A stretch of 64,000 bases of DNA from Actinopolyspora biskrensis (GCF_013408175.1 NZ_JACBYW010000003.1:1-64000); one strand, 5' to 3'; numbered from the stretch's first letter, positions 7,982 to 20,535 are shown. Notes: generated by a model from the letters alone, not told the origin. Numbers and translations are program-made.

Positions 7982-9301
7982 TCACGAGCCGTTCCGCGCA
8001 TCGTCGTGCCGGGCGCCCGGGCGGCGCTCGAGCACCACCGGGTCGGGCTCCACCGGCCCATCGGTGATCTCGTGAGCGCCCTCCAGGGCGGCCAGCGCGT
8101 GCTCGAAGCTCTCCGGGGTGTCGGTGTGCAGCTCCAGCAGCGGCTGGCCGGACTCCACCCGTTCGCCGGGTTTGACCAGACAGCGCACCCCGGCCCCGTG
8201 CTGCACCTCGTCCTCCTTGCGGGTGCGCCCCGCCCCCAGGCGGGAAGCAGCCACCCCCACGGCATAGGCGTCCAGCACGGCCAGTCTCCCCGTGGCCGGA
8301 GCGGGAACCGTGCGCACGTGGGCGGCCTCCGGCAACTCCGCGTCCGGGTCCCCGCCCTGAGCCCGCACGATGTCCTTCCACCGGGAATGAGCCCGTCCGG
8401 AACTCAGCACCTCCTCCGGATCCACCCCGGTCAGTCCACAGTGGTCGATCATCTCGCGGGCCAGCGCGATCGTCAGCTCGGTGACGTCCGGTGGGCCCTG
8501 CCCGCGCAGCACCCGCACGGCCTCGGCTACTTCGAGGGCATTTCCCACGTTCTCCCCGAGCGGGGTCGACATGGAGGTCAGCAACGCGCTGGTCCGCAAC
8601 CCGGTGGCCGTTCCGATCGAGATCAGGGTGTCGGCCAGCAGCGCGGCCTCCCCGCGTTCCTTCATGAAGGCGCCCGAACCGCACTTGACGTCGAGCACCA
8701 GTGAGCCGGTGCCCTCCGCCTTCTTCTTGCTCATTATCGAGCTCGCGATCAGCGGTATCGACTCCACGGTCCCGGTCACGTCCCGCAACGCGTACAGCTT
8801 GCGGTCGGCGGGCGCGATGCGCTCGCTGGCCGCGCAGACGACGGCCCCCACCTCGTCGAGATTGCGGCGCAGCTCCGCGGCCGACAGTCGAGCGCGCCAG
8901 CCCGGCAGGGACTCCAGCTTGTCGAGCGTCCCGCCGGTGTGGCCGAGCCCGCGCCCGGACAGCTGGGGCACGGCCGCTCCGCACGCGGCCACCAGCGGGG
9001 TCAACGCCAGAGTGATCTTGTCGCCGACCCCTCCCGTCGAGTGCTTGTCCACCGTCGGGCGTTCCAGACCGGTGAGGTCCACGACCTCACCCGAGTCGAC
9101 CATCGCCCTCGTCCAGTCCGCCGTCTCCCGCTCGTCCAGCCCCCGGAGCAGAACGGCCATCGCCAGGGCCGACATCTGCTCCTCGGCCACCTCGCCCCGG
9201 GTGTAGCCCCCGAGAACCCAGGAGATCTGCTCTTCGGAAAGCCTGTGCCCGTCTCGTTTGGCGCGAATGACCTCGACGGCGGTGTGGGCGATGTGCTGCA
9301 T
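7982..9301 (-). CDS. deoA: Thymidine/pyrimidine-nucleoside phosphorylase
   Basis: Cytosolic enzyme that converts thymidine or uridine plus phosphate to the free base and (deoxy)ribose-1-phosphate. It has 439 residues, the usual DeoA length. The family signature is visible (SGRGLGHTGGTLDKLESLPG), as are the phosphate-binding DKHSTGGVGDKITL and LVLDVKCGSGAFMK. The ATG at 9301 gives the canonical N-terminus; the frame is open further but that part is coding for nothing recognisable. cdd lies upstream on the same strand with a 146-bp gap, so the pair acts in pyrimidine nucleoside salvage or catabolism and feeds DeoC. Confidence 0.95.
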   Translation of the reverse strand: MQHIAHTAVEVIRAKRDGHRLSEEQISWVLGGYTRGEVAEEQMSALAMAVLLRGLDERETADWTRAMVDSGEVVDLTGLERPTVDKHSTGGVGDKITLALTPLVAACGAAVPQLSGRGLGHTGGTLDKLESLPGWRARLSAAELRRNLDEVGAVVCAASERIAPADRKLYALRDVTGTVESIPLIASSIMSKKKAEGTGSLVLDVKCGSGAFMKERGEAALLADTLISIGTATGLRTSALLTSMSTPLGENVGNALEVAEAVRVLRGQGPPDVTELTIALAREMIDHCGLTGVDPEEVLSSGRAHSRWKDIVRAQGGDPDAELPEAAHVRTVPAPATGRLAVLDAYAVGVAASRLGAGRTRKEDEVQHGAGVRCLVKPGERVESGQPLLELHTDTPESFEHALAALEGAHEITDGPVEPDPVVLERRPGARHDDARNGS

Positions 9302-9447
9302 CCGACTGCTCCGTTGGACTCCTCGGGGCTGTGCACCACCGGCTCGGTGAGCCGGGGCACCAACCACTACCCGATGTCGGCCCCCGGCGCGAGAGCCCGC
9401 GGGAGGTCTCGCTCCGGCTCCCCGGGCGACCGGGTCGGCGAACTCCC

Positions 9448-9840
9448 TCAGGAGGGCATGCCGAAAGCGTGCGGCAGCAGTTGCCCCATGGGGAGGACGT
9501 CCTCCGGGGTGTCCACCAGGCACTCCGGCCCGCCCAGCTCGTGGAGAAGCTGCCGGCACCTGCCGCAGGGCATCACCAGGTTCCCCCTCCCGTCCCGGCA
9601 GGAGACGGCGACCAGACTCCCGCCGCCTGTCATGCGGAGCTCTCCCACCAGAGTGCACTCGGCGCACAGCGTCAAACCGTAGGAAGCGTTCTCCACGTTG
9701 CACCCGACGATCACCCGGCCGTCCGTACAGCGCGCCGCTGCCCCCACCGCGAGACCGGAGTAGGGGCAGTACGCGTGTTCGGCCGCGAAAGTCGCCGCGG
9801 CGCGCAACGCGGGCCAATCGATCGAGCTCTCATCAGCCAC
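9448..9840 (-). CDS. cdd: Cytidine deaminase
   Basis: A 130-residue homotetrameric-type cytidine/deoxycytidine deaminase. The zinc ligands and catalytic glutamate are in NASYGLTLCAECTLVGEL (C-A-E) and MPCGRCRQLLHEL (PCxxC). Substrate entry residues NVENASYG are conserved. It starts at ATG 9840 and lies upstream of deoA on the same strand, giving a deamination-then-phosphorolysis pair. It is divergent from the sdh operon, with a 627-bp gap between the two start codons. Confidence 0.95.
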   Translation of the reverse strand: MADESSIDWPALRAAATFAAEHAYCPYSGLAVGAAARCTDGRVIVGCNVENASYGLTLCAECTLVGELRMTGGGSLVAVSCRDGRGNLVMPCGRCRQLLHELGGPECLVDTPEDVLPMGQLLPHAFGMPS

Positions 9841-10467
9841 GTGTTCCTCACCTCCGCGTTCGCTCGGAGAAGCCCTCGAGGTGGCCGCTCACCGGAGCGG
9901 TCGCCCCGCGCTCGGCCCGGTCCGCCGCAGCGGACGCCTGCCGGTCCGGCATCCCCGCCCCCGGGTTGCCCGCAGCGCCTTCGGCGCACACCGACGGCCC
10001 CGGAGCAGGGCGGGCACCGCACCGCGGAGCCGTTCGCTCCGCCCCTCGATCGGGTGTCATTCACCGCGCCCGGAATCGTTCCGCCCCCGCTCGCGCTCCG
10101 CATCTTCCACAGGAGTGAAATATGTCAACTTCCACCAACGACCGGGCTGCACACGGGCACGATCCCGTGCGCGGCTACGACAATGGTGATACGGATCTCG
10201 GAAGAACGGGATTGACGAGCGCGGAACGGAGCTCGCTCCCCCCGTTTTCGGGCATCTACATCGATCAACCCGCCCCGTGTGGTTGTCTGCTCGATCACAG
10301 CGGGCACATGCGAGTAGGACAGGCGAACAGCGCGGGTCTAGCATCCCATGGGTCAAGGGTCCGTTCGGGTAATCGGCACGGGCGTGGACGCTGCGACCAC
10401 GGGCCGATCCGCGCACAGCCGCCGGGACGGATCCAGAGTCCACCAGCGACGTTGGAGGCCTTCCGTC
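9841..10467. other. 627-bp divergent intergenic region between cdd and sdhC
   Basis: It should contain promoters for both directions. An ATG at 10122 has a good AGGAG site 6 bases upstream, but its frame runs through sdhC and its product looks like nothing known, so I do not call a gene. A GC-rich stretch at about 9880-10060 has short inverted repeats, including GCGCCTTCGGCGC near 9980. Confidence 0.5.
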
Positions 10468-10902
10468 ATGGCCAGCACAACCGCCACCGCGGCGGAGGGG
10501 CAACCGCGCGAGAGCAGGCCTCGCGCGAAGGGCACCCTCTACCGCGGCGACCTGGGCATGTGGTCGTGGGTCGCCCACCGGATCACGGGCGTGCTCACCT
10601 TCTTCTTCCTGTTCGTACACGTACTGGACACCGCGCTGGTGCGGGTCTCGCCGAACGCGTACGACACCGTGATCAACACTTACAAACACCCGCTGATGAT
10701 CGTGTTCGAGCTCGGCCTGCTCGCAGCGGTGCTCTTCCACGCCTTCAACGGGATCCGCGTCATGCTCGTCGACTTCTGGGCCGAGGGGCCGAGGTTTCAA
10801 CGGCCGATGCTGTGGACCGTTCTGGTGCTCTGGCTGGTGCTGATCATCCCGGCCGCCATCAGCATGATCACTCGTGCCGTCACGGAAATGTTCGGGGGCT
10901 AG
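10468..10902 (+). CDS. sdhC: Succinate dehydrogenase cytochrome b556 subunit
   Basis: Membrane anchor subunit of complex II, 144 residues with three predicted membrane helices (about 38-58, 78-98 and 116-136). The family motif HRITGVLTFFFLFVHVLD near the start of helix 1 carries the Ser/Arg region and one haem-ligand histidine area; LFHAFNGIRVMLVDF supplies another. GGAGG lies 10 bases before the ATG. It is the first gene of sdhCDAB; the intergenic gap to sdhD is 7 bases. Confidence 0.9.
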   Translation: MASTTATAAEGQPRESRPRAKGTLYRGDLGMWSWVAHRITGVLTFFFLFVHVLDTALVRVSPNAYDTVINTYKHPLMIVFELGLLAAVLFHAFNGIRVMLVDFWAEGPRFQRPMLWTVLVLWLVLIIPAAISMITRAVTEMFGG

Positions 10903-10909
10903 TACCACC

Positions 10910-11329
10910 ATGACCACGACAGAAGCACCACTTTCCGTCGACAAGCCGCGTTCCTCGGCACGTCCGGCCGCCCGCCGCAGCAACTTCGAGCTCTACAGCT
11001 GGATCTTCATGCGGCTGTCCGGCGTCGTGCTGCTGTTCCTCGTCCTCGGGCACATGCTGATCATGCTGTTCCTGGAGGGCGGGGTGCACCGCATCGACTT
11101 CGCCTTCGTGGCAGGCCGCTGGGCCTCCCCGTTCTGGCAGGTCTGGGACCTGCTGATGCTGTGGCTGGCTGGTCTGCACGGCGGCAACGGACTGCGTACG
11201 GTCATCAACGACTACTCGCGTTCTGACCATACCCGCTTCTGGCTGAAGATGCTGCTGTACTGCTCGATCGTGCTGACCGTGGTGTTGGGGACGTACGTGC
11301 TGTTCACCTTCGACCCGAACATCAGCTGA
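10910..11329 (+). CDS. sdhD: Succinate dehydrogenase hydrophobic membrane anchor subunit
   Basis: A 139-residue partner of SdhC with three membrane helices. It is recognised by SWIFMRLSGVVLLFLVLGH followed by LAGLHGGNGLRTVINDYS, the usual haem/quinone side of the anchor. The N-terminal 25 residues are a Ser/Thr/Pro/Arg-rich cytosolic tail. The ATG at 10910 gives the best alignment; a GTG-like longer frame overlaps sdhC and is not used. Confidence 0.9.
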   Translation: MTTTEAPLSVDKPRSSARPAARRSNFELYSWIFMRLSGVVLLFLVLGHMLIMLFLEGGVHRIDFAFVAGRWASPFWQVWDLLMLWLAGLHGGNGLRTVINDYSRSDHTRFWLKMLLYCSIVLTVVLGTYVLFTFDPNIS

Positions 11330-11368
11330 CGGCGCCCGGACAGCAGGCGACGAGCCAAGGAGACCACC

Positions 11369-13158
<1,790 letters not shown>

Positions 13159-13159
<1 letters not shown>

Positions 13160-13950
13160 TGACCGCCCCCACAACGAACGCGAACAGCGAGACCGCCGAC
13201 CTCCCCTCGGACGCCCCCCCGATCCCGGAGGGCGCCACGATGGTCACGGTCAAGATCGAGCGGTACAACCCCGAGGTCGACGACGACCTGCACTGGGAGT
13301 CCTACCGGATTCCGGCGCTGCCGAGCGACCGCGTGCTCAACCTGCTGCACTACATCAAGTGGTACATCGACGGGACGCTGACCTTCCGGCGTTCCTGCGC
13401 CCACGGCGTATGCGGTTCGGACGCCATGCGGATCAACGGCGTCAACCGGCTGGCCTGCAAGGTCCTCATGAAGGACATGTTCGCCAAGAAGGGCGAGACC
13501 AGCATCACCGTGGAGCCGATCAAGGGGCTCCCGGTGGAGAAGGACCTGTTGGTCGACATGGAGCCGTTCTTCGAGGCCTACAAGGCGATCAAGCCCTACA
13601 TGGTCACGACCGGCAACGATCCGACGCGCGAGCGGTTCCAGTCGGTCGCCGAGCGGGAACGCTTCGACGACACGACCAAGTGCATCCTGTGCGCGGCGTG
13701 CACCACCTCGTGCCCGGTGTACTGGTCCGAGGGCTCCTACTTCGGTCCCGCGGCGATCGTCAACGCCCACAGGTTCATCTTCGACAGCAGGGACGAGGCC
13801 GCCGAGGAGCGCCTGGACATCCTCAACGACATCGACGGGGTGTGGCGCTGCCGAACCACTTTCAACTGCACCGACGCCTGTCCGCGTGGCATCCAGGTGA
13901 CCAAGGCGATCCAGGAGGTCAAACGGGCCCTGATGTTCCGCAGGCGCTGA
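13159..13950 (+). CDS. sdhB: Succinate dehydrogenase iron-sulfur subunit
   Basis: A 263-residue electron-transfer subunit. The [2Fe-2S] ligands are in RRSCAHGVCGSDAMRING with the fourth Cys in RLACKVL. The [4Fe-4S] ligands are in CILCAACTTSCPVYW. The last cluster is bound by the NCTDACPRGIQVTKAI region. It is the last gene of the operon and is followed 29 bases later by a strong hairpin. Confidence 0.97.
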
Positions 13951-13979
13951 TCGGAACCTTTCCGCCCGGGGCGTCGCAG

Positions 13980-14026
13980 GCGGCCCCGCGCGGAATCCCC
14001 GCGAGGGGGGTTCCGCGCGGGGCCGC
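13980..14026 (+). terminator. Terminator of the sdhCDAB operon
   Basis: GCGGCCCCGCGCGGAA and TTCCGCGCGGGGCCGC form a perfect 16-bp stem with a 15-nt loop, 29 bases after the sdhB stop. It may also serve the convergent gene ending at 14172. Confidence 0.8.
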
Positions 14027-14171
14027 TCCTCCCGGGAACCGCTCCCGGGGTGCGGACTCGCTCGGAACCGGCTCCCCGCGTCACGCGTCCCCGGAGAGGA
14101 TCACGCGGTCGGGCGCCGCCCGAGGTTCCGCCGAGTGAGCGCCTGCGCGGACCGAGCCGGCCAGAGTCCGG

Positions 14172-14402
14172 TCAATTGCGCGCCGCCGCTCGATAGCCGC
14201 GCCACCCGAGCACACCGATGATCGTGCCCAGTACGAGCGAGACGGTCGCGATCACCAGGTGCACCCACAGGAAAGGCGTCGGTGTCCCTCCCGACCAGGA
14301 GTCCTCGCTGGCGAGGATGTTCTTGAAGAAGGTCGGCCACAGCACCCACGACCAGACCCCGAAGGCGAGCAGGAAAAGCCCCATACCACGTGAGATACGC
14401 AC
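14172..14402 (-). CDS. Small SCO4848-type membrane protein
   Basis: A 76-residue protein with two predicted membrane helices (about 8-27 and 46-67). It starts from GTG as VRISRGMGLFLLAFGVWSWV; SRG-x-x-x-FLLAFGVWSW is the hallmark of the SCO4848 family of actinobacteria. It lies divergent from the D,D-carboxypeptidase gene and next to the sdh operon, the same neighbourhood as in Streptomyces. Function unknown. Confidence 0.8.
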   Translation of the reverse strand: MRISRGMGLFLLAFGVWSWVLWPTFFKNILASEDSWSGGTPTPFLWVHLVIATVSLVLGTIIGVLGWRGYRAAARN

Positions 14403-14493
14403 TCCCCCAGTATCGTGCTGTGCCCTCGGCCACAGCACCGTGGGGCCCGCTCGGCGGATTCGCGTCCACGTGGTGTGACCTACGCTGACTCGC

Positions 14494-15729
14494 GTGCCCC
14501 CAGCATCCGGACGCGTCCCACCGGCTCTCACGTGCCTGCTCGCGACCATGACCGTGCTGTCCGTGCTGGCGCCGCCGTCCGTCGCGGCAGCGGTCTCCCA
14601 GGACCAGCGGCGCGAGCGTGCGGGCTGTTCGAACGCCACCTCGCCCCCGCCGCCCGTGGACAGCTCCGAGGTCCCTCCGCCGGGGATGCCCACCCCGGAT
14701 CCGCTGCCGGTTCCGGACGAGCCGCTCGGCGGGGAGCGGATGGGCGAGTGCGGGCTCGTGGCACCACCGCAGGCACCGCCCCCTCCCCGGGAGGTCGGTG
14801 CGGCCGGCTGGATCGTCGCCGAGCTGGGCAGCGGCGACGTGCTGGCCGCGCGGAACCCGCACGGCAGGCACCGCCCCGCATCGGTGATCAAGATCCTCAC
14901 CGCGCTCGTCGCGGTCCGCGAGCTCGAGATGTCCGACACGGTCACGGCCACCCGCGCCGACGCGGCGACCGAGGGCAGTTCGGTCGGGCTCGAACCGGGA
15001 GTCACCTACACGGTTCGTCAGGTGTTGACCGGGCTGATCCTGCAGTCGGGCAACGACGCCGCGCACGCTCTCGCGCGCGAGCTCGGCGGACGGCGGGAGG
15101 CGGTGCGCCGGATGAACGAGCTGGCCCGAGAGCTCGGCGCCACCGACACCCGGGCAGCCACCGTGTCCGGGCTGGACGGGCCCGGCATGAGCACCTCGGC
15201 CTACGATCTGGCGCTGATCCTGCGCGCCGCCCTGAACGACGCCGAGTTCGCGGAGATCGCGAGCACGCACCGGGCCGAGCTGCCTTCTCCCCCCGGGCAG
15301 CCGCCGCTGCGCATCGCCAGTGACAGCGATGTGGTCCTGAACTACCCGGGGGCCCTGTTCGGGAAGACCGGCTTCACCGACGACGCCAGGCACACCAGGG
15401 TGGTGGCGGCCGAACGCGGCGGGCACCGGTTGGTCGCCGTGCTGCTACGCGGGGAGCACCGCCCGGTCGACATGTCCGAACAGGCCGCGGCGCTGTTGGA
15501 CCACGGGTTCCGGCTGACCGGGCAACGGCGGGTGGGCGAGCTGGTCACGCGCCGAACCACCACACCGACCGCGTCCGCCCCCGGGAGAACCGAGGAACAC
15601 CCGCGGCAGGCCGCGGGCCCCGACGAACCCCGCGGGCTCCCACCGGTCGTCGGGTTCCTCGGCGCACTGCTGCTGGCCGCGCTGGCCGTGCTGACGGCCG
15701 TCGTGCTGCACCGGAGACGGACCCGTTGA
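14494..15729 (+). CDS. Secreted/membrane-anchored D-alanyl-D-alanine carboxypeptidase
   Basis: Penicillin-binding protein of the S11 peptidase family that trims peptidoglycan stem peptides outside the membrane. It has 411 residues: a signal peptide (about 1-33), a Pro-rich linker (about 45-95), the catalytic domain, and a C-terminal membrane helix (about 383-405) followed by basic residues. The active-site motifs are SVIK (SxxK), QSGNDAAHAL (SxN) and FGKTGFTDD (KTG). Starts at GTG 14494; other starts would shorten the signal peptide. Confidence 0.9.
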   Translation: MPPASGRVPPALTCLLATMTVLSVLAPPSVAAAVSQDQRRERAGCSNATSPPPPVDSSEVPPPGMPTPDPLPVPDEPLGGERMGECGLVAPPQAPPPPREVGAAGWIVAELGSGDVLAARNPHGRHRPASVIKILTALVAVRELEMSDTVTATRADAATEGSSVGLEPGVTYTVRQVLTGLILQSGNDAAHALARELGGRREAVRRMNELARELGATDTRAATVSGLDGPGMSTSAYDLALILRAALNDAEFAEIASTHRAELPSPPGQPPLRIASDSDVVLNYPGALFGKTGFTDDARHTRVVAAERGGHRLVAVLLRGEHRPVDMSEQAAALLDHGFRLTGQRRVGELVTRRTTTPTASAPGRTEEHPRQAAGPDEPRGLPPVVGFLGALLLAALAVLTAVVLHRRRTR

Positions 15730-15759
15730 ACGGTTCCCGGTAAGCACGAAGGTCAGCGG

Positions 15760-15882
15760 GTCGGTTCGCGTGGCCGCTCGGTGGCGGAACCTCTCGCGGG
15801 CTCTCGTCCCGGGTGCCCGACGTCGAGCAGTCACCCACGCCACGTCGGGCCTTCCTCGCGAGAGAACCCGCGGCACCGCCAG
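15760..15882 (+). repeat. Intergenic repeat family, copy 2
   Basis: The segment GTGGCGGAACCTCTCGCGGG ... GACGTCGAGC ... CACGTCGGGC ... GAGAACCCGCGGCACCGCC matches copies 1 and 3 in order and spacing. It lies between convergent genes and lacks the trailing TTCGGCGC hairpin. Confidence 0.65.
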
Positions 15883-15894
15883 CACTCCAAAACG

Positions 15895-16932
15895 TCAGCG
15901 GCGCCCTCGGGTCAACCACCCGAGCAGCACGCCGAGGCCGAACATCCCGAGCACGGCACGCGCGCCGCCCCGCTGCCGCGCCACGGGGGTGATCACGGCC
16001 GGAGGAGGCGGTTCCGGGGGGACCATTCGCAGGTTCTCCCCCGCCGAGGCCGTCCACGCGGTCACGAACAGCAGGAACCGGGAGGTCAGGTAGGCGAAGA
16101 CCAGCAGCCCGAGTATCGGCCCGAAGGCCGCTGCCGCCGGGGAGCCGCTCAGGGTGTTCAGGTAGAGCACCCCGACCTGCTTGAGCACCTCGAACCCCAC
16201 GGCCGCGAACAACGCGCCCCACACCGCCGTCCGGAGCACCACGGGTTTTCTGGGCAGTCTGGCCAGCACCCACAGGAACACCAGCCAGCTCGCGGCCAGC
16301 GACAGCAGCAGGGCCAGCACCCACAGCGCGAAGTTGGCCGCCGTCGTGTCCCCCACCCCGGCCATCCGGAACAGCATCCGCCCCACACCGCCGCCGAGGG
16401 CGCTGATGCCGAACGAAACGACCATGGCCAGCCCCAGCCCGAGCAGGGCGGCCAGGTCGGCGAGCATCCGGCGGGGCAGGGACAGCGCGGTGGGGCCCTG
16501 CCCCCACTGCGCGGTCAGCGCCTCACGCAGGTTGGTCATCCAGCCGAGACCGGAGTAGAGGGCGGCCAGCAACCCGATGAGCCCCACGGCCCCGGCCTGG
16601 GCGATCGCTTCCTCCACGATCCCGTTGACCAGCTCGCTCAACTGCGCGCTGGGCACGGACTCCGCGATCGCCGTCTGGAGGCGCTCCAGCAGGGCCGGAT
16701 TGCTGGTGAGCACGAAACCGGCGATCGCGAAGGCGATCATCAGCAGCGGCACGAGCGCGAGCACGCTGAAGTAGGTGATCGCGGCGGCGTAGTAGTCACC
16801 GTAGTTCCGCTGGTAGCGCTGGGCCGCTCTGACGAGGCGGTCGAACCACGGGTACCTGCCGCGCAGCAGTTCGACCCTGCCGGGCGCGGGACTTCGGTGC
16901 GCGGCACGTCCGGGCTGGCTACGGTCGGCCAC
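15895..16932 (-). CDS. YihY/BrkB (YhjD-type) inner membrane protein
   Basis: A 345-residue polytopic membrane protein with about six helices, starting at GTG 16932 with GGAGGTGAGCAG directly upstream. Family blocks are GDYYAAAITYFSVLALVPLL near the N-terminus, and QVGVLYLNTLSGSPAAAAFG and FGPILGLLVFAYLTSRFLL in the second half. Residues 1-30 are cytosolic. It is adjacent to trpS in the same orientation, the same linkage as the YhjD homologue and trpS of mycobacteria. The transported substrate, if any, is unknown. Confidence 0.85.
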   Translation of the reverse strand: MADRSQPGRAAHRSPAPGRVELLRGRYPWFDRLVRAAQRYQRNYGDYYAAAITYFSVLALVPLLMIAFAIAGFVLTSNPALLERLQTAIAESVPSAQLSELVNGIVEEAIAQAGAVGLIGLLAALYSGLGWMTNLREALTAQWGQGPTALSLPRRMLADLAALLGLGLAMVVSFGISALGGGVGRMLFRMAGVGDTTAANFALWVLALLLSLAASWLVFLWVLARLPRKPVVLRTAVWGALFAAVGFEVLKQVGVLYLNTLSGSPAAAAFGPILGLLVFAYLTSRFLLFVTAWTASAGENLRMVPPEPPPPAVITPVARQRGGARAVLGMFGLGVLLGWLTRGRR

Positions 16933-16987
16933 CTGCTCACCTCCGCACCGTCGAACTTCGGTGGAAGGCTACCCCAAAAGGATCAGT

Positions 16988-18383
<1,396 letters not shown>

Positions 18384-18700
18384 GAGCTCTGCCTCCCTGG
18401 TCGGATCTCGCATCTAGAAGCAGCGCGGAGTCGCGAGCACGACCCGCACACGTCACCCAACCCGTGCGCCCCAGGAACGATCCACCGAACCGCCGGAACG
18501 GCAGTGCTCCACGATCGTGTGATGACCGCGCAGATCGTAATCGGTCGTACACACACGGGGCCGCACCGGGGGCGGGCACGTACGACCGCCCCGGAGAGCA
18601 CCGGCCGCCACCCGTGGGACGCCCGGACGGGCGCGGGGGTTGCCCCGCCCCGGCGGAAAATCCAGCAAGAATTCGGCGCGGGGCGAGGACCGGTCCGCGC
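18384..18700. other. 317-bp intergenic region
   Basis: No gene seen. It holds the upstream region of the small exported protein and the tail of the DUF/DcrB-like gene. No clear repeat or terminator. Confidence 0.4.
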
Positions 18701-19213
18701 TCACTCACCGTGCTTCGCCTCGATCGACTCGTCGGGCGCGACCGAGGCGACGAACTGCTGAAAATCATCCATCAACTCGGTGTACTGCTGCTGGTTCGCG
18801 GTGAGAACCAGCCGCAGGATCGCCCGCCGCTCGGGACCGGAGACGTCGACCAGCGCCAGGTAGATCTGACACTGGAACAGCTCGCGCTCGACGCCGTTGA
18901 TCTCGACCGACATGCGCAACACCTGCCCGAGCCCGGGCGAAGCAGGTGTGCCCAGCTCCGAACGATGCGTGACGGTCACCGTCCGAGCCAGCTGCTCGAC
19001 GTTCTGCACGGACTCGTCGGCCGTCCCGGCGAGCGTCTCCGCTTCCGACTGGACGTGCCCGTCGATGGTTATGCTCGCCAGCGAGTGCGGCTGCTGTGAT
19101 TCGGGGTGGACCGCGACGAAAGCCGCTTCGGGAGCACCGATCCGGTCGGGGTCCGCCGCCTGCCACCCGTTCGGGATTTCGAAGGTGATGGGGATGGGCA
19201 ATTCCGTTGCCAA
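18701..19213 (-). CDS. DcrB/LpqN-like domain protein, possible immunity partner
   Basis: A 170-residue soluble protein without a signal peptide, starting MATELPIPITFEIPNGWQAA. The 'p.tfeiPdGWq..dP' start and the beta-alpha pattern ending QQQYTELMDDFQQFVASV are typical of the DUF1795/DcrB-LpqN-type fold found beside type VII or polymorphic-toxin proteins. It follows the broken secreted-protein gene with a 54-bp gap on the same strand, so an immunity or chaperone role is a reasonable guess. No catalytic residues are visible. Confidence 0.6.
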   Translation of the reverse strand: MATELPIPITFEIPNGWQAADPDRIGAPEAAFVAVHPESQQPHSLASITIDGHVQSEAETLAGTADESVQNVEQLARTVTVTHRSELGTPASPGLGQVLRMSVEINGVERELFQCQIYLALVDVSGPERRAILRLVLTANQQQYTELMDDFQQFVASVAPDESIEAKHGE

Positions 19214-19267
19214 CGTTGACTCCGTCCCTGTCGATCGGTTGCACGGGATCGCGTAGCACGCGAGTGA

Positions 19268-20535
19268 TCATTCGAATGCCCCGGTGACGGTGTCCCAGGT
19301 CGAGCTGGCCGTCTCGCCGACGTTCTGAGCCGCGTCCTCGGCGAACTGGGCCGCGTCGGTGGCCGTAGCCGCTACGTCCTTCGGGTCCACGGTGAGCTCT
19401 ACTCCCACCTTGCCTCCCAGTGCCGGGGAAATTCCGGCACTGGCCCCAACATGCCACTTTCCGTTCTGATCCGGCCCGAAGTCCACACCTGCTTCAGCAC
19501 CGGCACCGGCCCAGCCTTCGGCGGTGGCGTTGAGACCGATTCCCCCGACATCCCCACCGACTTTGCCGGTGGCCTTGGCTCCGGCGAACGCACCGGCATT
19601 CGCGTGCAGCCCATCGGCCCCGACGGATCCGCTGGCGCTGGCCTTGGCGCCCACGAACCCTTCGACCTTGCCGTTGCACCCCGTGTACGGGGTTGTACCC
19701 CGTGTACGGGCCGAGTTCGGCCTTGCCCTGCGCGGTCGCCTTACCACCGGCCATGACCTCGGCCTTGGCCGCTATGCCCTCGTTGGTCACCGCACCGGAC
19801 AGCGATGCCTCCGCGGCGACGGTCGCGGCCGCCTTGCCCGAGAGCTTGAACGGCCCGTTGCTGAGCGATCCCTCGGCACTGGCTTTGGCGAGTTGAGCGA
19901 AGGCTTTGAGCTCACCCATCTTCTCGCCCTTCGGCCAGGAGGCCGACCAGCCGGCATCCGGGCCGCTGGCAGAGGTTTTGCCCTTCGCTGACCAACCTTC
20001 GGTGATCGCCTCGACCATGCTGTCCAAGGCTCCCGGGGACTGCGCACCACCACGGATCTTCGCGACCGCACGAGTTCCGGCGGCATCCAGCTCGCGACGC
20101 GCGTGTGACAGCAGTTCACGAGCTTGTTCGCGATACTGGTCACCAGCCTGAGCGGCGGAGCTCGAAGCGTTCGCCGCGTGTGTCCGGGAGGGGGACCGCT
20201 GAGCTTCCGCCTCGCCCTTCTCCCACAGGGTGACGGCCTCTCCCGCTTTGTTCTGCGCCCAACGCAAGGTCTCCGCGTAGTCGAGCAATGCGCCGGAAGC
20301 GGAGTTCAGCGAATCCCGCACCGCCATCCACTTCGGAGGCTCCTTGGAGAAACTCGCCCGAAAGGAATCGGCGGCCCCTCCCTCCCAATCACCGACGTCC
20401 ATCTTTCCGAGATCGTCGCGCACCGTCACATACTGCTCGCCCTTCTTGCGAAGGGCGGAAACTTTTTGATCCAGACCGTCCGGGTCCCGGGAACGAGCTC
20501 CTTGGGGCCTTGGACTCCCCCAGCTCCGCCGTCAT
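19268..20535 (-). pseudogene. Type VII-type secreted protein gene broken by frameshifts
   Basis: The gene starts at ATG 20535, which overlaps the stop of the preceding small gene (ATGA), and reads MTAELGESKA. The frame then changes twice within 50 bases. The pieces KELVPG and DPDGLDQKVSALRKKGEQY are in different frames, consistent with one missing base near each of two homopolymer runs (about 20504-20507 and 20486-20488). A long helical WXG-like part follows (GKMDVGDWEGGAADSFRA, DYAETLRWAQNKAGEAV). At 19673-19710 a 19-bp tandem duplication shifts the frame again; after it the Gly/Ala-rich C-terminal part (GAKASASGSVGADG ... WDTVTGAFE) continues. Intact, it would be a putative type VII-secreted protein of about 410 residues. 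Confidence 0.7.
19673..19710 (-). repeat. 19-bp tandem duplication inside the secreted-protein gene
   Basis: Two head-to-tail 19-base units, 19673-19691 (GTTGCACCCCGTGTACGGG on the top strand) and 19692-19710 (GTTGTACCCCGTGTACGGG), differ at one base. Removing one unit restores a continuous frame reading GPYTGCNGKVEGFVG. Each unit also contains the palindrome-like CCCCGTGTACGGGG. Confidence 0.85.

Noticed and set aside
10122-10913. A gene starting at ATG 10122 with a good AGGAG site
   Set aside because: The frame runs through sdhC, the codon pattern is wrong for this genome and the product resembles nothing. The upstream site may be chance.
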